64,000 bases of DNA from Allocatelliglobosispora scoriae (GTDB lineage: Bacteria > Actinomycetota > Actinomycetes > Mycobacteriales > Micromonosporaceae). Under the pieces are notes generated by a model. It saw only the letters and a list, made by a program, of their open reading frames with translations, ran no database searches and was not told where the DNA came from. A program made the translations under genes and the position numbers. Shown here piece by piece: positions 1-8,031 of this stretch. Positions within the stretch are counted from its first letter, which is position 1. Each line of letters opens with the position of its first letter. Location: assembly GCF_014204945.1 (NCBI RefSeq), contig NZ_JACHMN010000002.1, positions 3,123,001 to 3,187,000 of the forward strand. The letters are read 5' to 3'.

Positions 1-7
1 TCCTACG

Positions 8-25
8 TCGCACGGCGTTGTGCGA
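8..25 (-). terminator. Short hairpin after the DUF4230 gene
   Basis: TCGCAC-GGCGTT-GTGCGA forms a 6 bp stem with a 6-base loop, 20 bases past the stop of the gene at 46-822. No clear T-run follows, so it may only be a weak or 3'-protective hairpin. Confidence 0.35.
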
Positions 26-45
26 TGTAAGGATCAGACTACTGC

Positions 46-822
46 TCAGGCGTTGCTGAAGGTAACCGTCACAGCGTCGTAGCCGAGGCTGTGCAAGAGC
101 GCGATGAGCATCTTGCGGGTGTTCTCCTCAGCGGTGTTGAGCAGCGTGCTGTTGGCCGCAGCTTCCTTGATCTTGCTCTCGGCAGTGAGCAACGTCTCTC
201 GCTGGCGGTTGGGGTCGCCATCGAAGAAGTCGCCGATCCGGTTGATCAGACCGCGCTCCTCGGCGAAGACATAGCTCCGCTCGTTGTTGAGGGCCGGGTC
301 GTCGAGCTGTGGCGCCGGAAGCGTGATCTCGACGGACTTGCGGTCGGGCGAGACCTTGACGGCCGACTCGCCGAGGTTGCTGAAGTCGACATACGCCTGG
401 ACCTTGCCGTCGGCGACATAGAGCGTGCGCTCGTTGACGAGCCAGTCCGGGACGTATTTCCGGTCCTTCTTCAGGTCGATGACGACCTGGAACTCACCCT
501 CGGCGGCGGTGAAGCGGCTCAGGTCCTTGATCGAGATGAGCAGCGGCGGCTGGCTGGCGTCGGTCTTCTGCTCCGCGAAGGGGTTGCGGAACTCCGGCAG
601 CCAGCCGGTCATGTTGATCCCGAGGGCGCCGACGACGAGCGCGGCGACGACGAGGAGTGTCCAGAACACCCGCCGACCGAACCGGTTGGGCCGCTCGACC
701 GCGTAGGGACCGGAGACAGGCTCCAGCGACTTGCCCCTGCTCTTCGCGTAGACGGGCAGCTCTTTGGTCGGGTCCCTGGAATCGTCTGTCACGTTGAATA
801 CCGTACGACGAGAGCGCGACAC
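46..822 (-). CDS. DUF4230 single-pass membrane protein
   Basis: 258 codons from a GTG at 822 with GAGGA seven bases upstream. A polar N-terminus of about 50 residues precedes one membrane helix (around residues 53-72, WTLLVVAALVVGALG). The C-terminal part, probably extracytoplasmic, shows the DUF4230 pattern (LYVADGKVQAYVDF, then VEITLPAPQLDDPALN). The family has no assigned function. An in-frame TTG at 918 would add 32 residues but would leave only 11 bases to the divergent gene at 930, so the GTG is preferred. Confidence 0.75.
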   Translation of the reverse strand: MSRSRRTVFNVTDDSRDPTKELPVYAKSRGKSLEPVSGPYAVERPNRFGRRVFWTLLVVAALVVGALGINMTGWLPEFRNPFAEQKTDASQPPLLISIKDLSRFTAAEGEFQVVIDLKKDRKYVPDWLVNERTLYVADGKVQAYVDFSNLGESAVKVSPDRKSVEITLPAPQLDDPALNNERSYVFAEERGLINRIGDFFDGDPNRQRETLLTAESKIKEAAANSTLLNTAEENTRKMLIALLHSLGYDAVTVTFSNA

Positions 823-929
823 TTGATAGTCCTCGTGATCGGTGGGGCACCTGGGATCGGCTTTTGTGTTCTCCTGCTGCACAGGTAACGTTTCCCTGCT
901 GCCGACCCCGTTAAACAAGGAGCCGTTTC

Positions 930-1856
930 GTGAGGCGTACGCCGCTCGCCGAGGTGCAGGCCCGCACGTACAAGGAACGTGATTCCTGGTGGACCGTGCT
1001 GCTCGTCGACCCGCTCGCCGGACGGCTCACCCGCCTGTTCGAGCCCTACCGGTGGGTGACGCCCAACCGGATCACGATCGTCGCCTTCCTCTTCGGGCTC
1101 GGCGCCGCGGCGGCGTTCGCCTTCGGCGGCGCGCGCGAGAGCTACCCGCTGATGATCGCCGGTGCCATCGCCTATCACTTCAGCTTCGTGATGGACTGCA
1201 TCGACGGCAAGATCGCCCGGCTCAACGGCACCGGCAGCGTCTTCGGCGCCTGGCTCGACTACATCTTCGACCGGCTGCGGATCGTGGTCTGCACGATCGC
1301 GCTGATGGGCGGGCAGTACGCCGCGACCAAGGACATCACGTTCCTGATCCTCGGCGGCGTCGTGGTCTTCCTCGACATGTTCCGCTACCTCAACTCGCTG
1401 GAGATCTTCCAGGTCAACACCGAGCTGCGGAACCGCCTCGACGAGGCGCGGGCGAGCGCCGGGCTCGTCTCCTCCGCCGAGCAGGGCAGCAACCCCGACG
1501 AGGTCGCCAAGCGAGCGGGCAACCGGTCGATGCTGGCGCTGGCGGGCGACTCGGCGGGCCTCGGCCTCTTCCAGAAGGTGCGCGCCGTCCTGCGGCGCAG
1601 CCGGATCCGACCGCACCTCGTCGGCGGGATCGAGTTCCAGATGGCGGTCTTCATCATCGCGCCGCTGCTCGGCGCCTGGACGATCGTGCCGGTCACCATC
1701 GTGAGCGGTGCTCTCATGGTCCTCTTCGAGCTCGCCGTGATCTACATGCTCTACCGGGCGACGATGAACGTCACCCGCCAGATCGAAGCGATCAAGGTGC
1801 CGGCTCAGCGCGCCGGCGAGCACGCGGCCGACCTCGCCGCCGTCCCCCAGAGCTGA
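930..1856 (+). CDS. CDP-alcohol phosphatidyltransferase family membrane protein
   Basis: 308 aa integral membrane enzyme expected to transfer a phospho-alcohol from a CDP-activated donor. The family signature D-x2-DG-x2-AR-x8-G-x3-D-x3-D is complete at about residues 89-111 (DCIDGKIARLNGTG, then GAWLDYIFD), so the metal-binding aspartates are present. Several hydrophobic helices flank it. A polar insert around residues 170-210 (EARASAGLVSSAEQ onward) lies between helices. GTG start with AGGAG upstream. The acceptor alcohol cannot be read from the sequence; in actinobacteria candidates include inositol phosphate and glycerophosphate. Divergent from the DUF4230 gene. Confidence 0.85.
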   Translation: MRRTPLAEVQARTYKERDSWWTVLLVDPLAGRLTRLFEPYRWVTPNRITIVAFLFGLGAAAAFAFGGARESYPLMIAGAIAYHFSFVMDCIDGKIARLNGTGSVFGAWLDYIFDRLRIVVCTIALMGGQYAATKDITFLILGGVVVFLDMFRYLNSLEIFQVNTELRNRLDEARASAGLVSSAEQGSNPDEVAKRAGNRSMLALAGDSAGLGLFQKVRAVLRRSRIRPHLVGGIEFQMAVFIIAPLLGAWTIVPVTIVSGALMVLFELAVIYMLYRATMNVTRQIEAIKVPAQRAGEHAADLAAVPQS

Positions 1857-1920
1857 GAGCGGCCGCTGCGGCACGGCGACGACTGGAGGCCCTGCTCGCG
1901 GGGCGGCTACTATGCCGGGC

Positions 1921-2754
1921 ATGACAACACCGACGTTGATCACCGTTGCTCCCACCGGCGCAGAGTCCACCAAAGCGGACGTTCCGGCGCTCCCGGTCAC
2001 CCTGGCGGAGCTCACCGCCACGGCGAAGGAGTGCGAGGCCGTCGGGGCCAGCGTGATCCACGTCCACATCCGGGACGACGAGGCGAAGCCCAGCCTCGAC
2101 CCCGTTCGGCTCCGCGACACCGTGGTGGCCCTGCGCGAGAGCTGCGGGCTCATCGTCCAGCTCTCCAGCGGCGGGTCGGTGCACGATCCCGAGGAGGCCC
2201 GGCTCGCGGTGCTCGACGCCCAGCCCGACATGGCGAGCTGCACCATGGGCACGGTCAACTTCGGCGAGGACGTCTTCCTCAACCGCTGGGAGTTCATCGT
2301 CGAGCTGCACACCCGGATGCGTGACCGGGGCATCGTCCCCGAGTACGAGATCTTCGACCTCGGCCAGCTCTGGTCCCTCGCGCGCCTGCTCGACAAGCAC
2401 GGGCTGCCGTCGGGCGGCCACGTCCACGTCGACTTCGTGATGGGCGTGCCCGGCGGGATGCCCGGCACCGTCGAGGCGCTCGTCGCCTGCAAGCAGGCCC
2501 TGACCGAGCTGCCAGCGGGCACCACCTTCTCGGCGACCGGCATCGGCCGGTCCAGCCTGCCCGTGCTGCTCGGGTCGCTCGCCGCCGGCGGGCACCTGCG
2601 GGTCGGCATGGAGGACACGGTGACCTACGCGAAGGGACAGCCGGTCGAGGCGAATTCGCAGCTCGTGGCCCGGGCGTCCGGTTTCGCCCGGCTTGCACAG
2701 CGACCGCCCCTGACGCCGGGTCAGGCCCGTGAGCTGCTCGGCATCGGGGTGTGA
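1921..2754 (+). CDS. BKACE-family (DUF849) beta-keto acid cleavage enzyme
   Basis: 277 aa TIM-barrel protein of the beta-keto acid cleavage family, which condenses a 3-keto acid with acetyl-CoA to give acetoacetate and a new acyl-CoA using a bound divalent metal. Visible marks: SVIHVHIRDDE with the paired histidines, GGHVHVDFVMG, GVPGGMPGT and the C-terminal RVGMEDTVTY. I chose the ATG at 1921 over the one at 1912 because TACTAT (1908-1913) lies 7 bases before it, the spacing of a leaderless transcript. The specific keto acid is unknown. Confidence 0.85.
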   Translation: MTTPTLITVAPTGAESTKADVPALPVTLAELTATAKECEAVGASVIHVHIRDDEAKPSLDPVRLRDTVVALRESCGLIVQLSSGGSVHDPEEARLAVLDAQPDMASCTMGTVNFGEDVFLNRWEFIVELHTRMRDRGIVPEYEIFDLGQLWSLARLLDKHGLPSGGHVHVDFVMGVPGGMPGTVEALVACKQALTELPAGTTFSATGIGRSSLPVLLGSLAAGGHLRVGMEDTVTYAKGQPVEANSQLVARASGFARLAQRPPLTPGQARELLGIGV

Positions 2755-2862
2755 GCTGCCCGACCAGCGCGACATGTGCGCGGTCGGCAACGACGAAAGT
2801 ATGTCGCCCGCACGGACTAGGGTGGCTAGGTTGAGCCTGGAGGCTAGCGGGAGGGGCGGGCA

Positions 2863-3153
2863 GTGATCTTCAAAGGTGTCCGAGAAGGACGACCATATCC
2901 AGATCATGAGTTCACGCTGAAGCAGTGGTCGGAGATCCCGCCGAGGCCCATCCGGCTGGACCAGCTCGTCACCACCAAGCGGGAGCTCGCCCTGGACAAG
3001 CTGCTGGCGGACGATTCGACCTTCTACGGCGATCTCTTCCCGCACGTCGTCCAGTGGGAGAACATCCTCTATCTCGAGGACGGGCTGCACCGGGCCCTGC
3101 GCGCCGCGCTGCAGCAGCGCCTCCAGATCCACGCAAGGGTGCTGGTGCTGTGA
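2863..3153 (+). CDS. Small conserved actinobacterial protein, VapB-antitoxin-like annotation
   Basis: 96 aa, GTG start, with GGGAGGGG eight bases upstream. Contains GRPYPDH near the N-terminus, a middle LVTTKRELALDKLL and a C-terminal YLEDGLHRALRAALQQR. I recognise this as a short conserved actinobacterial family that annotation pipelines label as VapB-like antitoxin. I see no ribbon-helix-helix or AbrB fold that would prove this, and there is no PIN-domain toxin nearby. Its stop overlaps the GTG of the acyl-CoA dehydrogenase (GTGA), so the two are translationally coupled. Confidence 0.6.
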   Translation: MIFKGVREGRPYPDHEFTLKQWSEIPPRPIRLDQLVTTKRELALDKLLADDSTFYGDLFPHVVQWENILYLEDGLHRALRAALQQRLQIHARVLVL

Positions 3154-4307
3154 CCCTCGACCTGCTCGACATCGACTCCCTTCTCACCGAGGAGGAGCTG
3201 GCGATCCGCGCCGTCGTCGCCGATGTCATGCGCAAGACCGTCCGCCCGCACATCGCGGGGTGGTATGAGTCGGGTGAGGTCCCGGCCCGGGAGCTGGCGC
3301 TGGAGTTCGGCAAGGTCGGGCTGCTCGGGATGAAGCTGCAGGGCTACGGCTGCGCCGGTGCCTCGTCCGTCGCCTACGGCCTCGCCTGCCTCGAGCTGGA
3401 GGCCGCCGACTCCGGCATCCGGTCGCTCGTCAGCGTGCAGGGATCACTCGCGATGGAGGCGATCGCGCACTACGGCTCCGAGGAGCAGCGCCGGCGCTGG
3501 CTGCCCGGCATGGCGACCGGCGAGCTGATCGGCTGCTTCGGCCTCACCGAGCCCGACCACGGCTCCGACCCCGCCTCGATGAGCACCCGCGCCGTCCGTG
3601 ACGGTGACGGCTGGCGGCTCAGCGGCGTCAAGATGTGGATCACCAATGCTCCCGTCGCCGATGTGGCGGTCATCTGGGCACGCACCGACGACGGGGTGCG
3701 TGGCTTCGCCGTACCCATGGAGACCTCAGGCGTCTCGGCGCGGGAGGTGACCGGGAAGCTCTCGCTGCGCGCGAGCCGCACCGGTGAGATCGTCCTCGAC
3801 GATGTCCGGCTCCCCGCCGATGCGCAGCTGCCCGGGGCGACCGGCCTGCGGGCACCGCTGAGCTGCCTCACCGAGGCGCGAGCCGGGATCGCCTGGGGCG
3901 CGCTCGGTGCCGCCCGCGACTGCCTGCAGTCGACGCTCGACTATGCGACGGCCCGGGAGCAGTTCGGCCGGCCGATCGCCGGTTTCCAGCTCACCCAGGC
4001 CAAGCTCGCCGACATGGTGCTGGAGTGGCAGAAAGGGCTGCTGCTCGCGCTGCACGTCGCCCGGGCCGCGGACCGGGGCGCGATGACGCCGACGATGGTG
4101 AGCATGGCGAAGCTCAACAGCACCCGCGAGGCGATCGCCATCGCGCGGCAGTGCCGCACGATCATGGGCGCAAACGGCATCTCCGGTGAGTACCCGGTGA
4201 TGCGCCACGCCAACAACCTGGAGAGCGTCCTCACCTATGAGGGCACCGCCGAGATCCACCAGCTGGTGATCGGCCAGGCCCTCACCGGCCTCTCCGCTTT
4301 CGCGTAG
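3150..4307 (+). CDS. Acyl-CoA dehydrogenase, glutaryl-CoA dehydrogenase type
   Basis: 385 aa FAD flavoenzyme. Regions matching glutaryl-CoA dehydrogenase are GYGCAGASSVAYGL, SGIRSLVSVQGSL, IGCFGLTEPDHGSD and the C-terminal NGISGEYPVMRHANN followed by TYEGTAEIH, where the Glu of YEGT is the expected catalytic base. This subfamily oxidises glutaryl-CoA with decarboxylation in lysine and tryptophan breakdown; short-chain acyl-CoA is an alternative. Start is the GTG overlapping the previous stop. Ends 5 bases before a long palindrome (4313-4395). Confidence 0.85.
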   Translation: MTLDLLDIDSLLTEEELAIRAVVADVMRKTVRPHIAGWYESGEVPARELALEFGKVGLLGMKLQGYGCAGASSVAYGLACLELEAADSGIRSLVSVQGSLAMEAIAHYGSEEQRRRWLPGMATGELIGCFGLTEPDHGSDPASMSTRAVRDGDGWRLSGVKMWITNAPVADVAVIWARTDDGVRGFAVPMETSGVSAREVTGKLSLRASRTGEIVLDDVRLPADAQLPGATGLRAPLSCLTEARAGIAWGALGAARDCLQSTLDYATAREQFGRPIAGFQLTQAKLADMVLEWQKGLLLALHVARAADRGAMTPTMVSMAKLNSTREAIAIARQCRTIMGANGISGEYPVMRHANNLESVLTYEGTAEIHQLVIGQALTGLSAFA

Positions 4308-4312
4308 CACCT

Positions 4313-4395
4313 CAAGATCGTCGCAACTCTTCAAGAGTTGGTGCCTCAGGCCGCCAGGCCTTAGGACCAACTCTTGAAGAGTTGCGACGATCTTG
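4313..4395. repeat. Palindromic repeat family A, copy 1
   Basis: Two perfect 30-base inverted arms (4313-4342 and 4366-4395) around a 23-base centre. Each arm contains the self-palindromic core CAACTCTTCAAGAGTTG, flanked by AAGATCGTCG on the outside. It lies between the convergent dehydrogenase and ygfZ genes, so it could serve both as a bidirectional terminator. There is no T-run. Confidence 0.9.
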
Positions 4396-4407
4396 GCGCT
4401 TGAACCG

Positions 4408-5475
4408 CTACGGCAGGTCGATGGCGGCCGACGACTCACCTACGCGGAGCACCGCGTCGTCGGGCGTCGAGCGCTTGAGGACCGCCAACGCGATCATGCC
4501 CAGCTCGTAGTGGCGGGTCGCCGTGCCGACGAAGCCGATCTCGCGGCCGTCCTCCAGGGTCACCGGGGTACCGGGGGCCGGCGGGTGGTCGGTCGCGATG
4601 CCGTCCAGGTGCAGCAGCGCCAGGCGGCGCGGGGGGCGGCCCAGGTTGTGGACCCGCGCCACCGTCTCCTGGCCCCGGTAGCAGCCCTTGTCCAGGTGCA
4701 CCGCCGTCGCCATCAGGTCCACCTCCGACGGGAGGGTCCGGTGGTCGGTCTCGAAGCCCAGGCGCGGGCGGCGGGCCGCCACGCGGTGCGCCTCATAGGC
4801 CCAGTGGCCCACCGGGGTGGCACCGGCATCGATCAGCCGACCCCACACGTCGGGCACGGTCGACCTGGGGATCAGGAGATCCACCCCAGCCACCCCGGAA
4901 CGGGCCCAGCCGCCAGTGGGGAGAGGGCTCACGGCGTACCCACTGGTGGTGTGGGGTGCGACCGTGCCGGAGGGGAACTTCGGACCCGGCACCGCCGCGA
5001 CCCGGGGATCGGCGAGCGTGACGCCGAGCGCGGCCAGGACCGGCGCGGCCTGCGGGCCCGCGAGCGTGAGGACCGCCCAGTCGGCGGAGACGTCGACGGG
5101 CTCGACGCGCATCATGAAGCGCATCCGGTCGAGGAACCTGTGCAGGTCGACGACGGTGCCGGGCTCGACGTCGAGCCAGGTGGTCGTGCCGTCGTCGGTG
5201 ATCAGCGCGTGGTGCTCGATGTGGCCGTGCGGCGAGAGGAAGAGCGTCTCCGTGCCGGTCCACGGCGGCAGCCCGGTGAGGTGCTGTGTGGTGATGTTGT
5301 GCAGGTAGGTGAGGCGGTCCTCGCCGGTGAGCGCGATGACACCCCGGTGCGAGCGGTCCACGAGCCCGGCACCCTCGCCGAGAGAGCGCTGCTCGCGGTG
5401 CGGATCGCCGTAGTGCGCGACCGCGCCGACATCGAGGGATTCGGGCGTCAGTTCTTCGATCGTTACCACGCTCAT
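4408..5475 (-). CDS. ygfZ: YgfZ/GcvT folate-binding protein
   Basis: 355 aa tetrahydrofolate-binding protein related to GcvT. In other bacteria YgfZ supports iron-sulfur enzyme maturation such as MiaB. The family signature KGCYRGQETVARVHNLG is present around residue 265, with the conserved cysteine of KGCYxGQE. The ATG at 5475 is preceded by GGGG and lies 7 bases after the Fur stop, so fur and ygfZ probably form one transcript. Longer in-frame upstream extension would run into fur. Confidence 0.85.
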   Translation of the reverse strand: MSVVTIEELTPESLDVGAVAHYGDPHREQRSLGEGAGLVDRSHRGVIALTGEDRLTYLHNITTQHLTGLPPWTGTETLFLSPHGHIEHHALITDDGTTTWLDVEPGTVVDLHRFLDRMRFMMRVEPVDVSADWAVLTLAGPQAAPVLAALGVTLADPRVAAVPGPKFPSGTVAPHTTSGYAVSPLPTGGWARSGVAGVDLLIPRSTVPDVWGRLIDAGATPVGHWAYEAHRVAARRPRLGFETDHRTLPSEVDLMATAVHLDKGCYRGQETVARVHNLGRPPRRLALLHLDGIATDHPPAPGTPVTLEDGREIGFVGTATRHYELGMIALAVLKRSTPDDAVLRVGESSAAIDLP

Positions 5476-5482
5476 ACCCCGA

Positions 5483-5896
5483 TCAACGCTTGCAGGCGCC
5501 ACAGATTCCGACGAACGACACGTGCCCCACATCGAGATGGAAGCCGTGCTCCTCGCACAGCAGTTGCGCGAGCGGTCCGAGCTGAGCCGTCTCCAGCTCG
5601 TCGATCCCGCCACACTCCTTGCAGACCAGGTGAACGTGCCTGTCCTCGCCCGCGTGATAGGTCGGCGCACCGTGGGACAGGTGCGCGTGGTTGACCAGAC
5701 CGAGCTCCTCGAGCAGCTCCAGCGTGCGGTAGATGGTGGTGATGTTCACTCCGGCGGCGATGTGCTGGACCCTGACGTGCACCTGCTCGGGGGTGGCGTG
5801 GCCGAGCTCCTTGACCGCGTCCAGCACGAGCTGCCGCTGCGGGGTCAGGCGCAGGCCGCGCTCCCGGAGGAGTTCGGTGAGCTTGGATTCGGGCAC
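5483..5896 (-). CDS. Fur-family metal/peroxide regulator
   Basis: 137 aa. An N-terminal winged helix (LRERGLRLTPQRQLVLDAV, then TTIYRTLELLEELGLV) is followed by a dimerisation domain with the histidine cluster HVHLVCKECG and a C-terminal CGAC, giving the two CxxC pairs of a structural zinc site. Whether it senses iron, zinc or peroxide cannot be decided. Start is the GTG at 5896: TATGAT (5903-5908 on the complement) ends exactly 6 bases upstream, indicating a leaderless message. Cotranscribed with ygfZ. Confidence 0.88.
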   Translation of the reverse strand: MPESKLTELLRERGLRLTPQRQLVLDAVKELGHATPEQVHVRVQHIAAGVNITTIYRTLELLEELGLVNHAHLSHGAPTYHAGEDRHVHLVCKECGGIDELETAQLGPLAQLLCEEHGFHLDVGHVSFVGICGACKR

Positions 5897-5902
5897 TGCT
5901 CG

Positions 5903-5929
5903 ATCATAGTGCGACGCACGACGTAGGCT
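5903..5929. promoter_or_regulatory. Divergent leaderless promoters fur / pabC
   Basis: The complement carries TATGAT (5908-5903) 6 bases from the fur GTG, and the top strand carries TAGGCT (5924-5929) 8 bases from the pabC GTG. The two start codons are 41 bases apart, so the promoters overlap in footprint. Confidence 0.6.
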
Positions 5930-5937
5930 CTGCGGTC

Positions 5938-6789
5938 GTGAGCGCAACTGTTGTTGCCGTGCTGGGACACGGCGTCGTACCTGCTGATATGCCCATCCTG
6001 CGAGCCGATGATCTAGGTGTTGTCCGAGGGGACGGCGTCTTCGAGACCATCCACGTGCGCGGCGCGGAACCGTTCCTGCTCAACGAGCACCTGAGCCGCA
6101 TGGTCCGGTCGGCCGCCCGGATGGAGCTGGCCCTGCCGCCCGTCGAGGAGCTGGTGAAGCTCGCCGCGCAGGCCTGCGACGGCTGGGATCCGGCCGTCGA
6201 GGGCGCCCTGCGCCTCACCTGCACCCGCGGTCCCGAGGCGACCGGCGAGGTCACCTGCTACGCGATCCTCACCGCCGTCGGTGCCGCCAGCAAGGCAGCC
6301 CGTGCCCGAGGGCTGAACGTCGCCGGCATCACCCTCGGCTTCCCGGCCGCGATCCGTACCGACGCCCCGTGGCTGCTCGGCGGCGTGAAATCGCTCTCCT
6401 ACGCGGTCAACATGGCCTCCCAGCGCTGGGCCACGGCCAACGGGCTCGACGACGTGCTCTGGCTCTCCGCCGACGGCTTCGTGCTGGAGGCGCCGACCTC
6501 GACGGTGGTCTGGCGCGACGGCGACGCGCTCTGCACCGTGCCGGTCTCCTCCACCGGAATCCTCCCCGGCACCACGGCCCGCCACCTGCTCGACAACGCG
6601 GGCGCCCTCGGCCTCACGGCCGAGGAGCGCATGGTCACCACCGCTTCACTCACGGCCGCGTCGGGTGTCTGGCTCCTTTCCTCGGTACGCGGTTGTGCCC
6701 CCATCCACACCATCGACGGTGTCGCGCTCGCTCCGAGTCCCGACACCGTCCGGATCCAGACCCTCCTCGGTTTCCACGCCCCTGAGTAG
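5938..6789 (+). CDS. pabC: Aminodeoxychorismate lyase-like class IV aminotransferase
   Basis: 283 aa PLP enzyme of fold type IV. Motifs: GDGVFETIHV at the N-terminus, the PLP lysine in GGVKSLSYAVNM, and VLEAPTSTVVW followed by TGILPGTTARHLL. This pattern fits 4-amino-4-deoxychorismate lyase, which makes 4-aminobenzoate for folate; a branched-chain or D-amino acid aminotransferase is the alternative because the families are close. Leaderless GTG start. The stop TAG (6787-6789) is the first half of the TAGGCT promoter element of the next gene. Confidence 0.8.
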   Translation: MSATVVAVLGHGVVPADMPILRADDLGVVRGDGVFETIHVRGAEPFLLNEHLSRMVRSAARMELALPPVEELVKLAAQACDGWDPAVEGALRLTCTRGPEATGEVTCYAILTAVGAASKAARARGLNVAGITLGFPAAIRTDAPWLLGGVKSLSYAVNMASQRWATANGLDDVLWLSADGFVLEAPTSTVVWRDGDALCTVPVSSTGILPGTTARHLLDNAGALGLTAEERMVTTASLTAASGVWLLSSVRGCAPIHTIDGVALAPSPDTVRIQTLLGFHAPE

Positions 6790-6798
6790 GCTGGGCCG

Positions 6799-7434
6799 AT
6801 GGCAGCCTCACCCTTCTCGATCATGGCGGAGCACGAGCTCGCCCGCTTCACGGCGGCAGCACAGGAGTTCGCCGCCTCCGGCCGGGTGCCCGCCACCCCG
6901 CGCCTCGCCGCGACCGTCGCGCTGATGCGGCCCGACGGCGCGGTCTTCCTGATGCGGCGGTCGATGGGGATGGTCTTCGGCGGCCGGTGGGCCTTCCCCG
7001 GCGGCAGCGCCGACATGCTCGACGCTGCCGATCCGGGGGTCTGCTACGACCCGGATGCCGAATCGTCGACCGCCCGGCGGGCAGCTGTCCGGGAGGTCGC
7101 CGAGGAGACCGGTCTCGACCTCGATCCGGCGAAGCTGATCCCCTGGTCACGGTGGGTGACGCCGCTCTTCGAGCCGCGGCGGTTCGACACCTATTTCTTC
7201 GTCGGACTGCTGACGACGGCGACGGAGCTGGACGTGGTCAACGGCGAGGCGGACGCGACGGGGTGGTTCGATCCGGCGGATGCGGTGGCCCGGTTCGGTG
7301 CCGGTGAACTGCCGATGCTGCCGCCCACGGTGATCACCCTGCAGGAGCTGGCCGAGGTAGGCACCCCCGACGGCGTCCTCGCCGCCGCGGCGGGTCGTTC
7401 ACCCCGCTCCCCCATCCTGCCCACTCTCCCGTAG
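6799..7434 (+). CDS. NUDIX hydrolase
   Basis: 211 aa. The Nudix box is split by a longer loop than usual: GGSADMLDAADPG, then RRAAVREVAEETGLDLD carrying the RExxEE metal ligands. An N-terminal arm of 40 residues precedes the fold. The substrate is not predictable; this layout is seen in NUDT19/CoA-pyrophosphatase-like members. TAGGCT (6787-6792) lies 6 bases before the ATG, so the gene has its own leaderless promoter despite being only 9 bases from pabC. Confidence 0.85.
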   Translation: MAASPFSIMAEHELARFTAAAQEFAASGRVPATPRLAATVALMRPDGAVFLMRRSMGMVFGGRWAFPGGSADMLDAADPGVCYDPDAESSTARRAAVREVAEETGLDLDPAKLIPWSRWVTPLFEPRRFDTYFFVGLLTTATELDVVNGEADATGWFDPADAVARFGAGELPMLPPTVITLQELAEVGTPDGVLAAAAGRSPRSPILPTLP

Positions 7435-7468
7435 CTCCTCCCGCTCCCTGGGCAACGAACCGCAGGCA

Positions 7469-7554
7469 TGCTGCGGACTGTGGGCGTGCTGCGGACTGTG
7501 GGCGTGCGGTGCACAAGTGTGCTTGGTGCTTGGTGCTTGGTGCTCGGTGCTCGG
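7469..7554. repeat. Two short tandem repeats
   Basis: An 18-base unit TGCTGCGGACTGTGGGCG is present twice in tandem (7469-7504). Shortly after come five tandem 7-mers (7520-7554): TGCTTGG three times and TGCTCGG twice. No gene overlaps. These are simple-sequence tracts likely to vary in copy number. Confidence 0.85.
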
Positions 7555-7680
7555 TCAAGATCGCCGCAACTCTTGAAGAGTTGGTGTTATCTGCATGTCT
7601 CCAGCGTCTGGACTGCTGCCTGGTCGGTCTGTGCGGCTTGGATGCCCGGACAACCTCCCCGACCGCGGCGCGGCAACTCA

Positions 7681-7759
7681 GTGATTACGTCTGGTTCGGG
7701 GAATCAGACGTAATCGAGCGCGGTGATCACGTCTGATTCCCCGAACCAGACGCGATCAC
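7681..7759. repeat. Long hairpin with self-complementary arms
   Basis: 30-base arms (7681-7710 and 7730-7759) pair at 28 positions. Each arm is also a small hairpin (GTCTGGTTC-GGG-GAATCAGAC), the same palindrome-of-palindromes design as the A family but with unrelated sequence. Confidence 0.85.
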
Positions 7760-7825
7760 CAGAAGCGAGCCGGGCCGCAGAACACGCGCGGGGCAGCACG
7801 CCGATCCAGCCGACCGCCCCACGTC

Positions 7826-7904
7826 ATGATCGGGCCGTTTTCCGCCAAGATGGTGTGATCATGAGCCTTGATCACGCCATCTTGGCGGAAAACGGCCCGA
7901 TCAT
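7826..7904. repeat. Long inverted repeat, 36-base arms
   Basis: Arms 7826-7861 and 7869-7904 pair at 35 of 36 positions around a 7-base loop. The outer ends read ATGATCGGGCCG and its complement. No T-run follows on either side. Confidence 0.88.
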
Positions 7905-8031
7905 CACCGCCTCACCCGCACCCCCGACGGCTGGGGCATGTGGATAACACCAACTCTTCAAGAGTTGCGCCGATCCTTGCCCCAGCCACTCGGGAGGCAC
8001 GGCGGATGACCTCATGCCCGACCGCTGCACG

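Larger units (their letters stand above)
7556..7979. repeat. Inverted pair of family A repeats enclosing a 351 bp gap
   Basis: One A unit at 7556-7591 (AAGATCGCCG, the 17-base core, then GTGTTATC) and its near-exact inverse at 7943-7979 (GATAACACC, core, GCGCCGATC). The inward flanks match beyond the core, so the two were probably one hairpin later separated by insertion of the sequence now between them. I see no gene in 7435-8031, only repeats. Confidence 0.85.

Noticed and set aside
7556..7979. Insertion sequence bounded by inverted A units
   Set aside because: No transposase frame and no target duplication visible; better described as a repeat island, possibly MITE-like.
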